Part shown: piece by piece, positions 31,821-41,072 of the stretch | Numbering within the stretch: the first letter of the stretch is position 1 | Layout: each line of letters begins with the position of its first letter | Assembly: GCA_018830645.1 (NCBI GenBank) | Contig: JAHJSA010000023.1 | Location: 133,482-197,481, forward strand | From: Actinomycetota bacterium | Lineage (GTDB): Bacteria; Actinomycetota; Thermoleophilia; RBG-16-64-13 | Direction: 5' to 3' | DNA: 64,000 bases | Translations under genes and position numbers: made by a program | Notes under the pieces: model-generated | What the model was told of the DNA's origin: nothing | The model's database searches: none | The model's input: the letters and a program-made list of their open reading frames with translations, nothing else

Positions 31821-33212
31821 ATGACGGACTCAGACAGCGATAAGGTGAAAAGGGTGCTTGCCCTAGACCCACTCAGCCGCCGCCAGTTCCTCAAGCGGGC
31901 GGGGCTGGCAGGCGCGGCGATCGGCTTCGGCGGCGCGATTGTCGGCTGCGGCGACAGCACCACCACGACGACCGCGGCGGAAGGCACAGCCACTTCCGCC
32001 ACCACGGCCGTCACCGTAGGCGAGGAGATGGGGCGCGAGGTCAAGGTGGGGTGGGTCACCATGACCACCGGGCCCCTGGCCAGCCTGAGCGAGCCCGATG
32101 ACTTCCTGCTGGCGCAGGCCAAGGCCGCCGTCGGCGACGGTCTCGTCATCAACGGCAAGAAACACCCCATCACGTGGGTGGTCAAGGATAGCCAGTCCGA
32201 CTCCAACCGGGCCGCTCAGGTCGCCGGCGACCTCATCACGGGCGACCAGGTAGACCTCATGATGACCGGCATGACGCCGATCGTCTGCAACCCCGTCGCC
32301 GACCAGTGTGAAGCCAACGGCATGCCGCTCGTCTCGTACGGCGCTCCCTGGCAGGCGTGGTTCTTCGGCCGGAACGGCGACCCCGCCGTCGGCTTCGAGT
32401 GGGCGTACCACTTCTTCTGGGGCGCCGAGGATATGATCGCCGTGTACACCGGTCTATGGGACATGTTCGAGACCAACAAGACCGTCGGTGTACTGTGGCC
32501 CAACGACCCGGACGGCCTCGCCATGGCCGACCCCGTCAACGGCTTCCCACCCGTGATGGGGGAAATGGGCTACAAGATCGTGGACCCAGGGCGCTACACG
32601 AACCTCACCGAGGACTACTCCAGCATCATCAGCCAGTTCAAGGCCGAGAACTGCGAGATCGTCACCGGACTCATGATCGCTCCCGACTTCCCCACCTTCT
32701 GGTCGCAGGCCCAGCAGCAGGGCTTCAACCCCAAGGCGGTCACGATGGGACGTGCCATCCTGGTTCGCCCGGATATGGAAGCAGTCGGCGATTCCGGCAA
32801 CGGGCTATGCACCGAAGCGTGGTGGGCGTCGACTCACCCCTTCACCTCATCCCTCACAGGCAACACCTGCATGGAACAGGCCAAGGCGTGGGAAGACGAG
32901 AAGGGCACAGGCTACAACGGCTCTCTCGGGCTCACCGGTGCGGCATTCGAGGTGGCCATCGACGCGCTGAAGCGCACCACCGACATCGACGACCCCGCCT
33001 CCATCAGGGACGCCGTCAAAGCCACCGACCTGCAGACCATCCTCGGGCCCATCAACTTCTCCACCGGACCCGTGCCCAACATCTCCAAGACCCCCCTCGT
33101 TGGTGGGCAGTGGCAGCAGGGCGGCGAGTGGCCCTGGAGCTTGGTCGTCGTGAACAACGACGCCTACCCGTCCATCCCGAAGAGCGGAGAGTTGATCCCG
33201 CTCGGCGGGTGA
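31821..33212 (+). CDS. Substrate-binding lipoprotein of the second Liv-type importer
   Basis: 463 residues with twin-arginine motif SRRQFLKRAG, lipobox IVGC and a Thr-rich linker, then a Peripla_BP_6 domain. It is a close paralogue of the first importer's binding protein. Encoded right after a methyltransferase, it probably binds the methylated substrate or its parent compound. GGGAGG precedes the ATG. The stop overlaps the LivF start (TGATG). Confidence 0.92.
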   Translation: MTDSDSDKVKRVLALDPLSRRQFLKRAGLAGAAIGFGGAIVGCGDSTTTTTAAEGTATSATTAVTVGEEMGREVKVGWVTMTTGPLASLSEPDDFLLAQAKAAVGDGLVINGKKHPITWVVKDSQSDSNRAAQVAGDLITGDQVDLMMTGMTPIVCNPVADQCEANGMPLVSYGAPWQAWFFGRNGDPAVGFEWAYHFFWGAEDMIAVYTGLWDMFETNKTVGVLWPNDPDGLAMADPVNGFPPVMGEMGYKIVDPGRYTNLTEDYSSIISQFKAENCEIVTGLMIAPDFPTFWSQAQQQGFNPKAVTMGRAILVRPDMEAVGDSGNGLCTEAWWASTHPFTSSLTGNTCMEQAKAWEDEKGTGYNGSLGLTGAAFEVAIDALKRTTDIDDPASIRDAVKATDLQTILGPINFSTGPVPNISKTPLVGGQWQQGGEWPWSLVVVNNDAYPSIPKSGELIPLGG

Positions 33213-34003
33213 TGCACGCCCACCCAGTAGAGGCTGCACCAGCAGCCGGTGGTCCGAACGCCTCCCCAGGCCCCCGGGGAGGCGTTCGGACGTCGCCGCT
33301 CGCCGAAGGCCTCCTCGAGGTCGAAGGCGTCTCCACCGGGTACGGGAGCTTCCGCGCGCTCTTCGACGTGAGCCTACATGTGGACGAAGGAGAGATCCTG
33401 GCCGTCATCGGGGCGAACGGGGCGGGCAAGTCCACGCTGCTCAAGACCATATGCGGACTTCTGCGCACGGAGGACAGTACGGTGCGCTTCGATGGTAGAC
33501 CGATCGGCACCCTTCCAGCTCACAAGCGCGTGGGTCTGGGGATATCGCTCGTCCCTGAGGGGCGCTTGGTGTTCCCCAGCCTCACGGTCCACGAGAACCT
33601 CCTCGTGGGCGGGCATTCCCGGCGGACCGGGCCCTGGTCCGTGAGCAAGGTCCGCGAGCTCTTCCCCTTGCTCGACCGACTTATGGACAAACAAGCCGCG
33701 CATCTCTCGGGGGGCGAGCAGCAGGCCCTGGCCATCGGTAGGGGCCTCATGGCCAACCCCCGGCTCCTGCTCCTCGACGAGGTGTCTCTGGGGCTGGCGC
33801 CTATCGTCGTGACCGAGTTGTACAAAGCCATCCCGAGGATAGTGGCCGAAGGCACCACCCTGATCATCGTGGAACAGGACATCGGTCAAGCCGTTGCCGT
33901 CGCCGACCGCATCGTCTGCCTACTTGAAGGGCGCGTGGTCTTGCAGGGACGACCCGACGAGGTGACGCGGGAACAGATTTCCGCAGCCTACTTCGGGATC
34001 TGA
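33212..34003 (+). CDS. livF: Branched-chain-type ABC ATPase, LivF-like, with N-terminal extension
   Basis: 263 residues from ATG 33212. Walker A GANGAGKST, signature LSGGEQQ and Walker B LLLDEVSLGLAP identify LivF. The first ~33 residues (His/Pro/Ala/Gly-rich) are absent from the paralogue at 12086-12793. The DNA for that extension forms a 16-bp perfect hairpin (33252-33291), so the extension may exist because an RNA structure sits inside the reading frame. No start codon lies between the hairpin and the conserved domain. No LivG gene is present in this operon. Confidence 0.88.
   Translation: MHAHPVEAAPAAGGPNASPGPRGGVRTSPLAEGLLEVEGVSTGYGSFRALFDVSLHVDEGEILAVIGANGAGKSTLLKTICGLLRTEDSTVRFDGRPIGTLPAHKRVGLGISLVPEGRLVFPSLTVHENLLVGGHSRRTGPWSVSKVRELFPLLDRLMDKQAAHLSGGEQQALAIGRGLMANPRLLLLDEVSLGLAPIVVTELYKAIPRIVAEGTTLIIVEQDIGQAVAVADRIVCLLEGRVVLQGRPDEVTREQISAAYFGI
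33252..33291 (+). promoter_or_regulatory. 16-bp perfect hairpin inside the start of livF
   Basis: Positions 33252-33267 pair perfectly with 33276-33291 around an 8-nt loop. It lies 40 nt past the stop of the binding-protein gene. In many importer operons a hairpin here stabilises the binding-protein mRNA and lowers downstream expression; here it is translated as part of LivF, which is unusual. Confidence 0.75.
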
Positions 34004-34004
34004 C

Positions 34005-34874
34005 GTGGCCTGGCTCAACGACGTCATCCAGGGGATACTTCTCGGCGGTCTCTATGCCCTGTTCGCCGCCGGGCTCTCCCTCATCTTCGGGGTCATGCGC
34101 TTGGTCAATCTGGCGCACGGGGACCTGAGCCTGCTGGCTGCCTACGCGGCGTTGTTGATCGTTGGTCCCCTCGACATCAACCCGTTCCTTTCCATCTTCC
34201 TGGTAGTGCTCCTGGTAGCAGTCTTCGGCTACATCCTTCAGCGCGGCTTCCTGAACTTCGCCCTGGAGGACGACCCCATGCCGACCATCCTGGCCACCTT
34301 CGGGCTCTCCATCGTGATCCAGAACCTGCTCCTTGAAGTGTTCTCTGCCAACAGCAAGGGGCTCGACGCTGGAACCATCGAGACCCAGGCGCTGAAGATC
34401 ACCGATCAGATCTCGATCGGCTGGTTCCCGCTCATCACCCTTGTGACCTCGGTGGTCGTGCTGTTCGCGCTCCAGCTGTACCTCAACCGCACCAGGATGG
34501 GCCGCGCCTTCCGAGCCACCTCGGACAACCAAGAAGCCGCGCAGTTGATGGGCATCGACAACCGCCACCTCTACGGTCTGGCCATGGCCATCGCCCTGGG
34601 CATCGTCGCCATCGCCGGGGTGTTCCTCGGCATCCGCACCACGTTCAACCCGAGCGTGGGCCCCGCGCGGCTGATCTTCGCGTATGAGGCGGTGATCATC
34701 GGAGGCCTGGGCTCCGTGTGGGGCACGTTGGTGGGCGGCATGCTGCTCGGTGTGGCACAGACTATCGGTGCTCATCTCGACCCAGGCTGGGGCGTGCTCG
34801 CCGGGCACCTGCTGTTCCTCGCCGTCTTAGTGCTGCGGCCGCGGGGCCTCTTCGCGAAGCAGGTGCAGGCATGA
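34005..34874 (+). CDS. livH: Branched-chain-type ABC permease, LivH-like
   Basis: 289 residues, about eight membrane segments, with GLYALFAAGLSLIFGVMR, NLAHGDLSLLAAY and GGLGSVWGTLVGG. GTG start 1 nt after the livF stop and without a strong ribosome site, so it is probably coupled to livF translation. Paralogue of 11223-12089. Confidence 0.9.
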   Translation: MAWLNDVIQGILLGGLYALFAAGLSLIFGVMRLVNLAHGDLSLLAAYAALLIVGPLDINPFLSIFLVVLLVAVFGYILQRGFLNFALEDDPMPTILATFGLSIVIQNLLLEVFSANSKGLDAGTIETQALKITDQISIGWFPLITLVTSVVVLFALQLYLNRTRMGRAFRATSDNQEAAQLMGIDNRHLYGLAMAIALGIVAIAGVFLGIRTTFNPSVGPARLIFAYEAVIIGGLGSVWGTLVGGMLLGVAQTIGAHLDPGWGVLAGHLLFLAVLVLRPRGLFAKQVQA

Positions 34875-34908
34875 GGGCGACTCCGCGCACCGGGCGGAGG
34901 GCGGCGCG

Positions 34909-35991
34909 ATGAGCGGCCGGCAGCTTCGCGTGGAGCGCCAGACACGCGCCAGCCGCGTCGGCGTCCCCGCGGCCATCATCATTCTGGCAATCGCGGTCAG
35001 CCTGCCCCTTTGGGGCTCCTCGAACCTGATGAAGACGGGAGTCACGTTCCTCACCCTGGTCGCCTTGGCGCAGATGTGGAACCTGCTGGCCGGATACGCC
35101 GGCCTCCTCTCCGTGGGTCAGCAGGCCTTCGTTGGCATCGGGGCCTACGGCGTGTGGGCACTCGCCGAGAAGGGGGGAGTGCACCCCTTCGTCGCGGTGC
35201 CGATCGCCGGGCTCATCGCCGCGGCGTTCGCCCTGCCCACCGCCGGGCTGACGTTCCGACTTCGCGGCGGGTACTTCGCCGTGGGCACGTGGGTGGTCGC
35301 AGAGGTGTTCCGGCTCCTGGTGATCAACATCGCCTGGCTCGGTGGAGGATCGGGCGGCTCCATCACCTCGGTGGGACGCATTGCTCGGGACACGCGGGAG
35401 GCGGCGGTCTACTGGCTCGCGCTCGGCGTGGCCGTGGGCGCGGTTGTGCTCGTGTACCTGATCCTTCGTTCAAAGGGGGGCCTGGCTTTGGCCTCCATCC
35501 GTGACGACCAAACAGCGGCGGCGGGCCTCGGCGTGAACACGGTGCGGTCGAAGCTCTGGGTGTACGTGCTCTCGGCTTTCGGCTGCGGCACTACGGGAGC
35601 CGTGATCTACCTCAACCTGCTGACGGTTCAACCTGAGGGAGCATTCAGTCTCAACTGGAGCGCGCTCATGATCTTCACCGTGGTCATAGGCGGAGTGGGC
35701 ACCATCGAGGGCCCGATCCTCGGCGCCTTGATCTTCTTCGGCCTGCAGCAGGTGCTCTCGGACTACGGGTCCTGGTACCTCGTCCTGATCGGCACGATCG
35801 CCGCCACGTCGGCGGTCTTCGCGAAGCAGGGCCTCTGGGGGATCCTGAACCGTCGCTGGACACTCGAGCTGTTCCCGGTGCGGCGCCGAGTCGACCTCGA
35901 CTCCGACGCAGACCCTCCCGCTACAGAACCAGATGCGCAGCCGACCGACCGCCCGAAAGGGAGCGCGAGCGCTCCCTCTGAGGACGGCTAG
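34909..35991 (+). CDS. livM: Branched-chain-type ABC permease, LivM-like
   Basis: 360 residues, about ten membrane segments, with GYAGLLSVGQQAFVGIGAY and GGVGTIEGPILGA. A hydrophilic C-terminal tail rich in Asp/Pro/Thr extends beyond the last helix. Paralogue of the permease at 10170-11186. It should pair with the LivH-like protein. Confidence 0.9.
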   Translation: MSGRQLRVERQTRASRVGVPAAIIILAIAVSLPLWGSSNLMKTGVTFLTLVALAQMWNLLAGYAGLLSVGQQAFVGIGAYGVWALAEKGGVHPFVAVPIAGLIAAAFALPTAGLTFRLRGGYFAVGTWVVAEVFRLLVINIAWLGGGSGGSITSVGRIARDTREAAVYWLALGVAVGAVVLVYLILRSKGGLALASIRDDQTAAAGLGVNTVRSKLWVYVLSAFGCGTTGAVIYLNLLTVQPEGAFSLNWSALMIFTVVIGGVGTIEGPILGALIFFGLQQVLSDYGSWYLVLIGTIAATSAVFAKQGLWGILNRRWTLELFPVRRRVDLDSDADPPATEPDAQPTDRPKGSASAPSEDG

Positions 35992-36041
35992 GCCGGTCGT
36001 TCCCCCCCACCCGTACCACACGACCAGGAAAGGTTGATCAC

Positions 36042-36890
36042 ATGGACACGAGAGTAGCTTCCGCGACACGCGAGGTGATCATCGGCCACGACAGGCCCAC
36101 GGTTCTCATCGGCGAACGCATCAACCCCACGGGGAAGAAAGCTCTGGCCGATGCGTTGCGCGCCGGTGACCTCGACGTGGTGCGAGAGGAGGCACGCCGG
36201 CAGGTTGCCGCCGGCGCCGACATCCTCGATGTGAACGTGGGGGCCACGGGCGTCGATGAGAGGATCATGCTGCCGTTGGCGGTGCAGGCGGTGGCCGAGG
36301 TCGTCGACGTGCCGCTCTGCCTGGACAGCCGCAACGTAGAGGCGCTGGCCGCGGCGCTGGAAGTGTGCCCCGGCCGACCCATCATCAACTCCGTCACTGG
36401 GGAGGACGAGTCCCTCGAGCAGGTGCTGGCTTTGGCGAAACGATTCGGCGCTCCCGTCATCGGGCTCACCCTCGACGACACCGGCATCCCCTCCGATCCT
36501 GCCCGGCGGGTGGAGATCGCTCACCTGATCGTGGAGCGGGCGGCCGCCCTTGGAATCCCTCGAGAAGACGTGATCATCGATTGCCTCACGCTCACCCTGG
36601 GTGCGAACACCAAGGCCGGTCTGGGCACCTTGGAGGCGGTGCGCCGGGTGAGAGACGAGCTGGGCGTGAACCAGACCCAGGGAGCCAGCAACATATCTCA
36701 TGGGCTGCCAAACCGGCCGTACCTCACGGGGGCGTATCTGGCCATCGCCATCGAGGCGGGGCTCACCTGCCCCACGGTGGACGTGGCTCAGGTGCGCTTG
36801 GCCGTGCTCTCCGCCGATCTGATCCTGGGGCGCGACGACTTCGCCCTACGCTACATAGCCGCGTTCCGGGAGATGTCGGCAGGCGGCTGA
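36042..36890 (+). CDS. Pterin-binding (methyltetrahydrofolate) methyltransferase, cassette 1
   Basis: 282 residues of the AcsE/MetH/MtvA pterin-binding TIM barrel: GERINPTGKK near the N-terminus, DILDVNVGA, PLCLDSRN, INSVTGE, and the Asn-rich SNISHGLPNR. It transfers methyl between the corrinoid carrier and tetrahydrofolate, which closes the pathway from substrate to one-carbon metabolism. AGGAAAGG precedes the ATG. It lies 50 nt after livM and converges with cassette 2's minus arm. Confidence 0.9.
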   Translation: MDTRVASATREVIIGHDRPTVLIGERINPTGKKALADALRAGDLDVVREEARRQVAAGADILDVNVGATGVDERIMLPLAVQAVAEVVDVPLCLDSRNVEALAAALEVCPGRPIINSVTGEDESLEQVLALAKRFGAPVIGLTLDDTGIPSDPARRVEIAHLIVERAAALGIPREDVIIDCLTLTLGANTKAGLGTLEAVRRVRDELGVNQTQGASNISHGLPNRPYLTGAYLAIAIEAGLTCPTVDVAQVRLAVLSADLILGRDDFALRYIAAFREMSAGG

Positions 36891-36933
36891 GGTCGCAGCT
36901 GGGTTCTGGAGCAAGGCTCCCGGCGGGGACAGC

Positions 36934-37578
36934 TCAGTCGACCCTCGTCAGCCGCTGACAAATCCGGACCCCTTCCATGGCGTCCGTGGTCCACGAGTCC
37001 GCCCCTACGAAGCGGCGCACCTCTTCGTCGATGAGTCCTCCGCCGATGACCACCGGCACGTGCATCGCCGCGTCGGCCTCCGCGCCGCGCAGGAGTCGCA
37101 CTGTGTCTTTCATGCTCTGGTAGGAGGCGGTCACGAGGCCGGAGAGGCCGACGACGTCCGGCCTGGTCGCGATGACGAGTTCCAGGAAGCGGGCCGGCGG
37201 GACGTCGACGCCAAGGTCGTCCACGGTGAAACCGAAGCTCCGAAGAGCGGTCGCGACGATGTTCTTCCCGATATCGTGTATGTCGCCGGCGACCGTGCCC
37301 AACAAGACCCTGCCGGACTCCTCGCCATGCAGTTCCGCTTCCAGCCCCGGTTGCACCAGCTCGAGCACCTCGCGGAAGATCTCTCCCGCCAGGATGAGGC
37401 CTGAGAGGTAGTATTCGTGCCGCTCGTACCGCTCGCCCACCACCCGCATGGCCTGCTCGCAGGCCTGTAGCAGCACGAGGGACTGGGTGCCCTCGGCGAG
37501 CGCTTCCCGAGTGAGCTCAAGGGTCCGCTCCTCCTCGAGCTCGATGAGCGCCTCCTTCATCGACTCCAACCGGGTCAC
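36934..37578 (-). CDS. Corrinoid-binding methyltransferase protein, cassette 2, GntR-linked copy
   Basis: 214 residues from GTG 37578, which overlaps the GntR stop (GTGA) and has GGAGG 6 nt upstream; an ATG at 37560 has poorer spacing. Cap domain, then B12-binding domain with His in GDIHDIGKN and GGGLIDE, ending with the WTTDAMEGVRICQR tail shared with 27766-28476. Coupled translation with the regulator is firm from the sequence. Role as for its cassette 1 counterpart. Confidence 0.9.
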   Translation of the reverse strand: MTRLESMKEALIELEEERTLELTREALAEGTQSLVLLQACEQAMRVVGERYERHEYYLSGLILAGEIFREVLELVQPGLEAELHGEESGRVLLGTVAGDIHDIGKNIVATALRSFGFTVDDLGVDVPPARFLELVIATRPDVVGLSGLVTASYQSMKDTVRLLRGAEADAAMHVPVVIGGGLIDEEVRRFVGADSWTTDAMEGVRICQRLTRVD

Positions 37579-38324
37579 TCCATGCCTCCCCGTTCTGCTC
37601 GACGAGTTCCCAGGTGTGTCCGCAGCAAGAACGAATCGGCTCGACACAGGAACCAGCCCCAGCTGACAGGGCGTCCCGTGAAGTCGTGGAACGCGTGCTC
37701 CAGACGGAAGGCCGCCGCTCCTTCGGGCTGGTCGAGGAGAGCCGCTTCCGCGGCGGCGAGGTTCACCACGCGAACGGTGAGTTCACCTTCCGGAAAGCCC
37801 TCCCCCCCAGCCCCTTGGAGCAGACCCTCCAGGGATGTGATCTGCAGTTGAGACTCCACCAGGGGGCGACGAGCGTCGAACACCACGTACTCTGTGTGGT
37901 ACATCATCGGCTTCTCGTCCTTCAGGAGAAGTCGACGCAGGAACACCGCCCGCTCACCCACTGGGATGCCGAGCGTCTCGGCCACGCGTTCGTCCGCCCG
38001 CACAGTGGAAGCGGCAAGCAGACGCACGTCCACCGAGTCGTCCTGCCACCGATCGGTGAACTGACGGAGCTTGAAGCTCGCTTCACCCAGCTCGAGGGCG
38101 CGCACGAAGGTGCCTCGGCCCTGCTCAGCCGAAAGGAGTCCGCGGTCTGAGAGTCTCGCGAGCGCCCGCCGGAGCGTCATCGGACTCACGCCGAACTCCT
38201 TGCACAGCTGAGGCTCGGGGGGCAACTGCTCCCCTGGACGATACGCGCCTCGAGCGATACGCTCGCCTAGAGCAGCCTCGATCCGCAGGTACACCGGGGT
38301 CTTCGTGCTCGTACTGTCACCCAA
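37575..38324 (-). CDS. GntR/UTRA regulator, cassette 2
   Basis: 249 residues from TTG 38324, with AGGTGG 7 nt upstream. Winged helix with EFGVSPMTLRRALARL and EQGRGTFV; UTRA domain with LEHAFHDFTGRPVSWGW. Close paralogue of the cassette 1 regulator, which points to duplication of the whole unit. It should control the divergent promoters at 38363-38405. Confidence 0.92.
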   Translation of the reverse strand: MGDSTSTKTPVYLRIEAALGERIARGAYRPGEQLPPEPQLCKEFGVSPMTLRRALARLSDRGLLSAEQGRGTFVRALELGEASFKLRQFTDRWQDDSVDVRLLAASTVRADERVAETLGIPVGERAVFLRRLLLKDEKPMMYHTEYVVFDARRPLVESQLQITSLEGLLQGAGGEGFPEGELTVRVVNLAAAEAALLDQPEGAAAFRLEHAFHDFTGRPVSWGWFLCRADSFLLRTHLGTRRAERGGME

Positions 38325-38362
38325 TCCGATACCACCTGTCCGAAGAGAACAATCCTAATTCT

Positions 38363-38405
38363 TATATATGAATGTGTTGCGCAGTCTTCGACATGATTGT
38401 AGGAT
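38363..38405. promoter_or_regulatory. Divergent promoter region, cassette 2
   Basis: Plus strand: TTGCGC (38377-38382), 17-nt spacer, TAGGAT (38400-38405). Minus strand: TATATA -10 inside TATATATGAA (38363-38372). The layout matches the cassette 1 gap. Probably the operator region for the GntR protein. Confidence 0.5.
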
Positions 38406-38491
38406 ATCGGCAGTGGCACCGCAAGGATCACGACTGTTGTAGGCCGATCGGCCCGTGTCGCGCGGGCGGCGGAAGACCAAGGAGGGAACGG

Positions 38492-39127
38492 TTGAGCGTC
38501 ACGAGCACGTTGGCACAGGCCCTGGGGGATCTAGACGAAGCCGCCGTCAAGTCGCTGGTGGAGGGGGCCCTCAGCGCGAAGCAGGATCCCCTGGAGATCG
38601 TGCAAGAACTCCAGGACGGCATGGAGATCGTCGGAAAAAAGTTCGAGGCAGACGAGTACTTCCTCTCCGAGTTGATATTCGCCGCTGAGATATTCAAGCA
38701 GGCGAACGCCCCGCTCGGCGAGAGCCTACAGAAGGCGGTCAAGGAGACCCTCGGCACTATCGTGTTGGGCACGGTCAAGAACGACATCCACGACTTCGGT
38801 AAGGACATCGTAGGAATGGTCCTCACCTCGAACGGTATCAAGGTCGTCGATCTGGGCGTCAACGTGGAGCATCAGGCCTTCGTGGACGCCATCCGTGAGC
38901 ACAAACCTCAACTCGTGGGCTTCAGTTGTCTTTTGACCACGGTATTCGAAGACATGAAGGACGCAGTGGCGGCTATCGAGGCCGCGGGCGTGCGAGATCA
39001 GGTCAAGGTGATGATAGGCGGTGGTCCCGTCGACCAGTCGGTTGCCGACTACGTGGGTGCGGACGCCTACTGTCTGAACGCTCAGGTGGCCGTGGAGACT
39101 GCCAAGAAGTACCTGAGGGGGAACTAG
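38492..39127 (+). CDS. Corrinoid-binding methyltransferase protein, cassette 2, UroD-linked copy
   Basis: 211 residues from TTG 38492, fixed by GGAGGG at 38481-38486 (5-nt spacing). Helical cap and B12-binding domain with the His ligand in NDIHDFGKD and GGGPVDQ. It is the likely methyl carrier for the UroD-family enzyme that starts 2 nt later. Confidence 0.92.
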   Translation: MSVTSTLAQALGDLDEAAVKSLVEGALSAKQDPLEIVQELQDGMEIVGKKFEADEYFLSELIFAAEIFKQANAPLGESLQKAVKETLGTIVLGTVKNDIHDFGKDIVGMVLTSNGIKVVDLGVNVEHQAFVDAIREHKPQLVGFSCLLTTVFEDMKDAVAAIEAAGVRDQVKVMIGGGPVDQSVADYVGADAYCLNAQVAVETAKKYLRGN

Positions 39128-39129
39128 AT

Positions 39130-40242
39130 ATGACGACGACGCAAGAGCTACTTCAGCAACGGAAGGACCGTATCGCGGCCGCCATCGCCTTGGAGAAGCC
39201 GGACCGCGTCCCGGTGGTGCCACTCGGCGACGCTTTCGCCGCCAACATGATGGGAGTCAAGATCTCCGACTTCTGCACGAAGCCTGAGGTCGCCTACCCC
39301 ACGATGATCGATGCCTTCACACAACTGGGCGACCTTGACGGCATCCAGCACGCGAGCTACAACGTGTCCGCGCTCAGCACCATCTGGCTCTCCAAGGTCA
39401 AATGGCCGGGCCGAGACCTGCCCGACAACGAGCTCTGGCAGGTGGAAGAACTCGAACTCATGACTACCGACGACTACGATGTGATCGCCGAGAAGGGTTT
39501 CGGAGAGTGGCTCGGCGGCTTCATCCCTCGGGCGGACCTGGGCGAGGAGTTCCAGCTGTTCCGAGAGGGCTGGGTCCCCACCCTCCCCGCGGCCATGAAG
39601 GCTTGGGAGGCGGTCGGTATCCCGGTCCTGTCTCCCGTGATCTTCACCATACCCTACGAGTACTTCTGCGGAGGACGCTCCATGCGCGCCTTCGTGCTCG
39701 ACCTCTACCGCATGCCGGATAAGGTGGAGGCCGCCATGCAGGCGACCATGCCCTTCATCAAGGAGACCGCCCGCCAGGTGATCCGCGGGCTCGGCGTATC
39801 CGGGTGTTGGCTCGGTGGCTGGCGCTCGGCGAGCGAGTTCCTCTCCCCTAAGCTCTGGGAACGGTTCGTGCTGCCGTACTACAAGGAGCTGGCCGCGGTG
39901 GTCATCGAGGAAGGCATCACGCCCGTCTTCCATTTCGACTCCAACTGGACGCGCGACCTCTCCTACTTCCTCGACTTCCCTAAGGCGAAGTGCGTGATCT
40001 CCACCGACAGCATGACCGACATCTACAAGGCGAAGGAAGTACTCGGCGGCCACATGTGCGTCATGGGCGACGTGTCCCCCAGCATGCTCACGCTTGGCAC
40101 TCCCGAGAAGGTGAAAGAGTACTCGCGGCGCCTGGTGAACGACCTCGGGCCCACCGGTTTCATCTTGGCACAGGGATGTTGCATCCCGCCGGACGCAAAA
40201 CCCGACAACGTGCGGGCCATGATCGAGGCGGTGCACGGGTAA
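39130..40242 (+). CDS. UroD-family corrinoid methyltransferase, cassette 2
   Basis: 370 residues over a single UroD-like fold. Candidate zinc or active-site residues are the His in VFHFDSNW and the Cys pair in QGCCIPPDA near the C-terminus, a feature missing in the cassette 1 enzyme. It lacks that enzyme's N-terminal extension. The two enzymes are distant paralogues and probably accept different methyl donors. Followed by a strong hairpin. Confidence 0.87.
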   Translation: MTTTQELLQQRKDRIAAAIALEKPDRVPVVPLGDAFAANMMGVKISDFCTKPEVAYPTMIDAFTQLGDLDGIQHASYNVSALSTIWLSKVKWPGRDLPDNELWQVEELELMTTDDYDVIAEKGFGEWLGGFIPRADLGEEFQLFREGWVPTLPAAMKAWEAVGIPVLSPVIFTIPYEYFCGGRSMRAFVLDLYRMPDKVEAAMQATMPFIKETARQVIRGLGVSGCWLGGWRSASEFLSPKLWERFVLPYYKELAAVVIEEGITPVFHFDSNWTRDLSYFLDFPKAKCVISTDSMTDIYKAKEVLGGHMCVMGDVSPSMLTLGTPEKVKEYSRRLVNDLGPTGFILAQGCCIPPDAKPDNVRAMIEAVHG

Positions 40243-40314
40243 CAGCGGCCATCAGCCCGGCGTGCGGTCGCTCCGTCCGCGAGCTGCGCCGCCACGCCAC
40301 GCGAGCTCTCCGCC

Positions 40315-40349
40315 TGCCGGATGCCGGGGATCATCCCCGGCATCCGGCA
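40315..40349 (+). terminator. 16-bp perfect hairpin after the cassette 2 methyltransferase
   Basis: 40315-40330 pairs with 40334-40349 around a TCA loop. The stem is perfect and mostly GC; there is no clear T-tract. It separates the carrier/methyltransferase pair from the CobW-like operon and probably ends or attenuates transcription. Confidence 0.75.
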
Positions 40350-40427
40350 TCGCTCTCGATCACCATCCGGCCGGTCAGCCATAGCAGGCGTCGCCCACCA
40401 CATGCGGGTGACATGATAGGAACTACG

Positions 40428-41072
40428 ATGACGTCGTCCAACACCGCGGAGCCGCCTCCCACCCCCATGCGCCTGCTCGTGTTCGCGGGCTTCCTTGGGT
40501 CGGGCAAGACCTCGCTGATCCTGCCGCTTGCCACCCTCCTGGCCGCGGGCGGCATCCGTACCTGCTTCATCGTGAATGAAGTGGGTGACGTGGGCATCGA
40601 TCAACAGGTGATGCGCGATGGAGGGCTCGAGGTGTACGAGATCACCGCCGGGTGCATCTGCTGCCAGCTGACCGTGGACCTGGTGACGACGCTCGGTGAG
40701 ATCGAGACTCGGATCCATCCTGATGTGGTGATAATCGAAGCGTCAGGGGTCGCCACCCCGACCGGTATCCATTCGGCCCTCGATCACTACCAGGGAACCC
40801 CGCTCGCCGCGATCCACACGGTGACAGTCGTGGACCCTACGCGCATCGAGGCGCTGCTCGCGGTGATGACACCGCTTATCGAGGGGCAGATCATCGGAGC
40901 CGACGAGATCCTCATCACGAAGATGGACGAAGCCACCGACGACGAGGTGGCGCTGGCCCTCGACGCCGTTGCGCGCCTGCATCCGCAGGCTCCGGTCCAC
41001 ACTGTCTCGGTGCACGACCGTGCCGGCTTGGCACCGGCGCTTAGCGCGCTCGCGGAGGCGGTCCGACCATGA
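40428..41072 (+). CDS. CobW/P47K-family GTPase
   Basis: 214 residues from ATG 40428, chosen for an AGGA 6 nt upstream over ATG 40413. P-loop GFLGSGKTS, a GCICC Cys motif (metal-binding CxCC of the family) and the nucleotide motif TKMD. CobW-like proteins are metallochaperones or help insert metals, some of them linked to cobalamin. It lacks the usual C-terminal CobW domain. The location suggests help in corrinoid cofactor loading or activation, which is inference. Confidence 0.88.
   Translation: MTSSNTAEPPPTPMRLLVFAGFLGSGKTSLILPLATLLAAGGIRTCFIVNEVGDVGIDQQVMRDGGLEVYEITAGCICCQLTVDLVTTLGEIETRIHPDVVIIEASGVATPTGIHSALDHYQGTPLAAIHTVTVVDPTRIEALLAVMTPLIEGQIIGADEILITKMDEATDDEVALALDAVARLHPQAPVHTVSVHDRAGLAPALSALAEAVRP

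Noticed and set aside
38372-38491. Longer N-terminus for the cassette 2 corrinoid protein from ATG 38372
   Set aside because: This would start upstream of the predicted promoter -10; GGAGGG at 38481 supports TTG 38492, giving 211 residues as in cassette 1.
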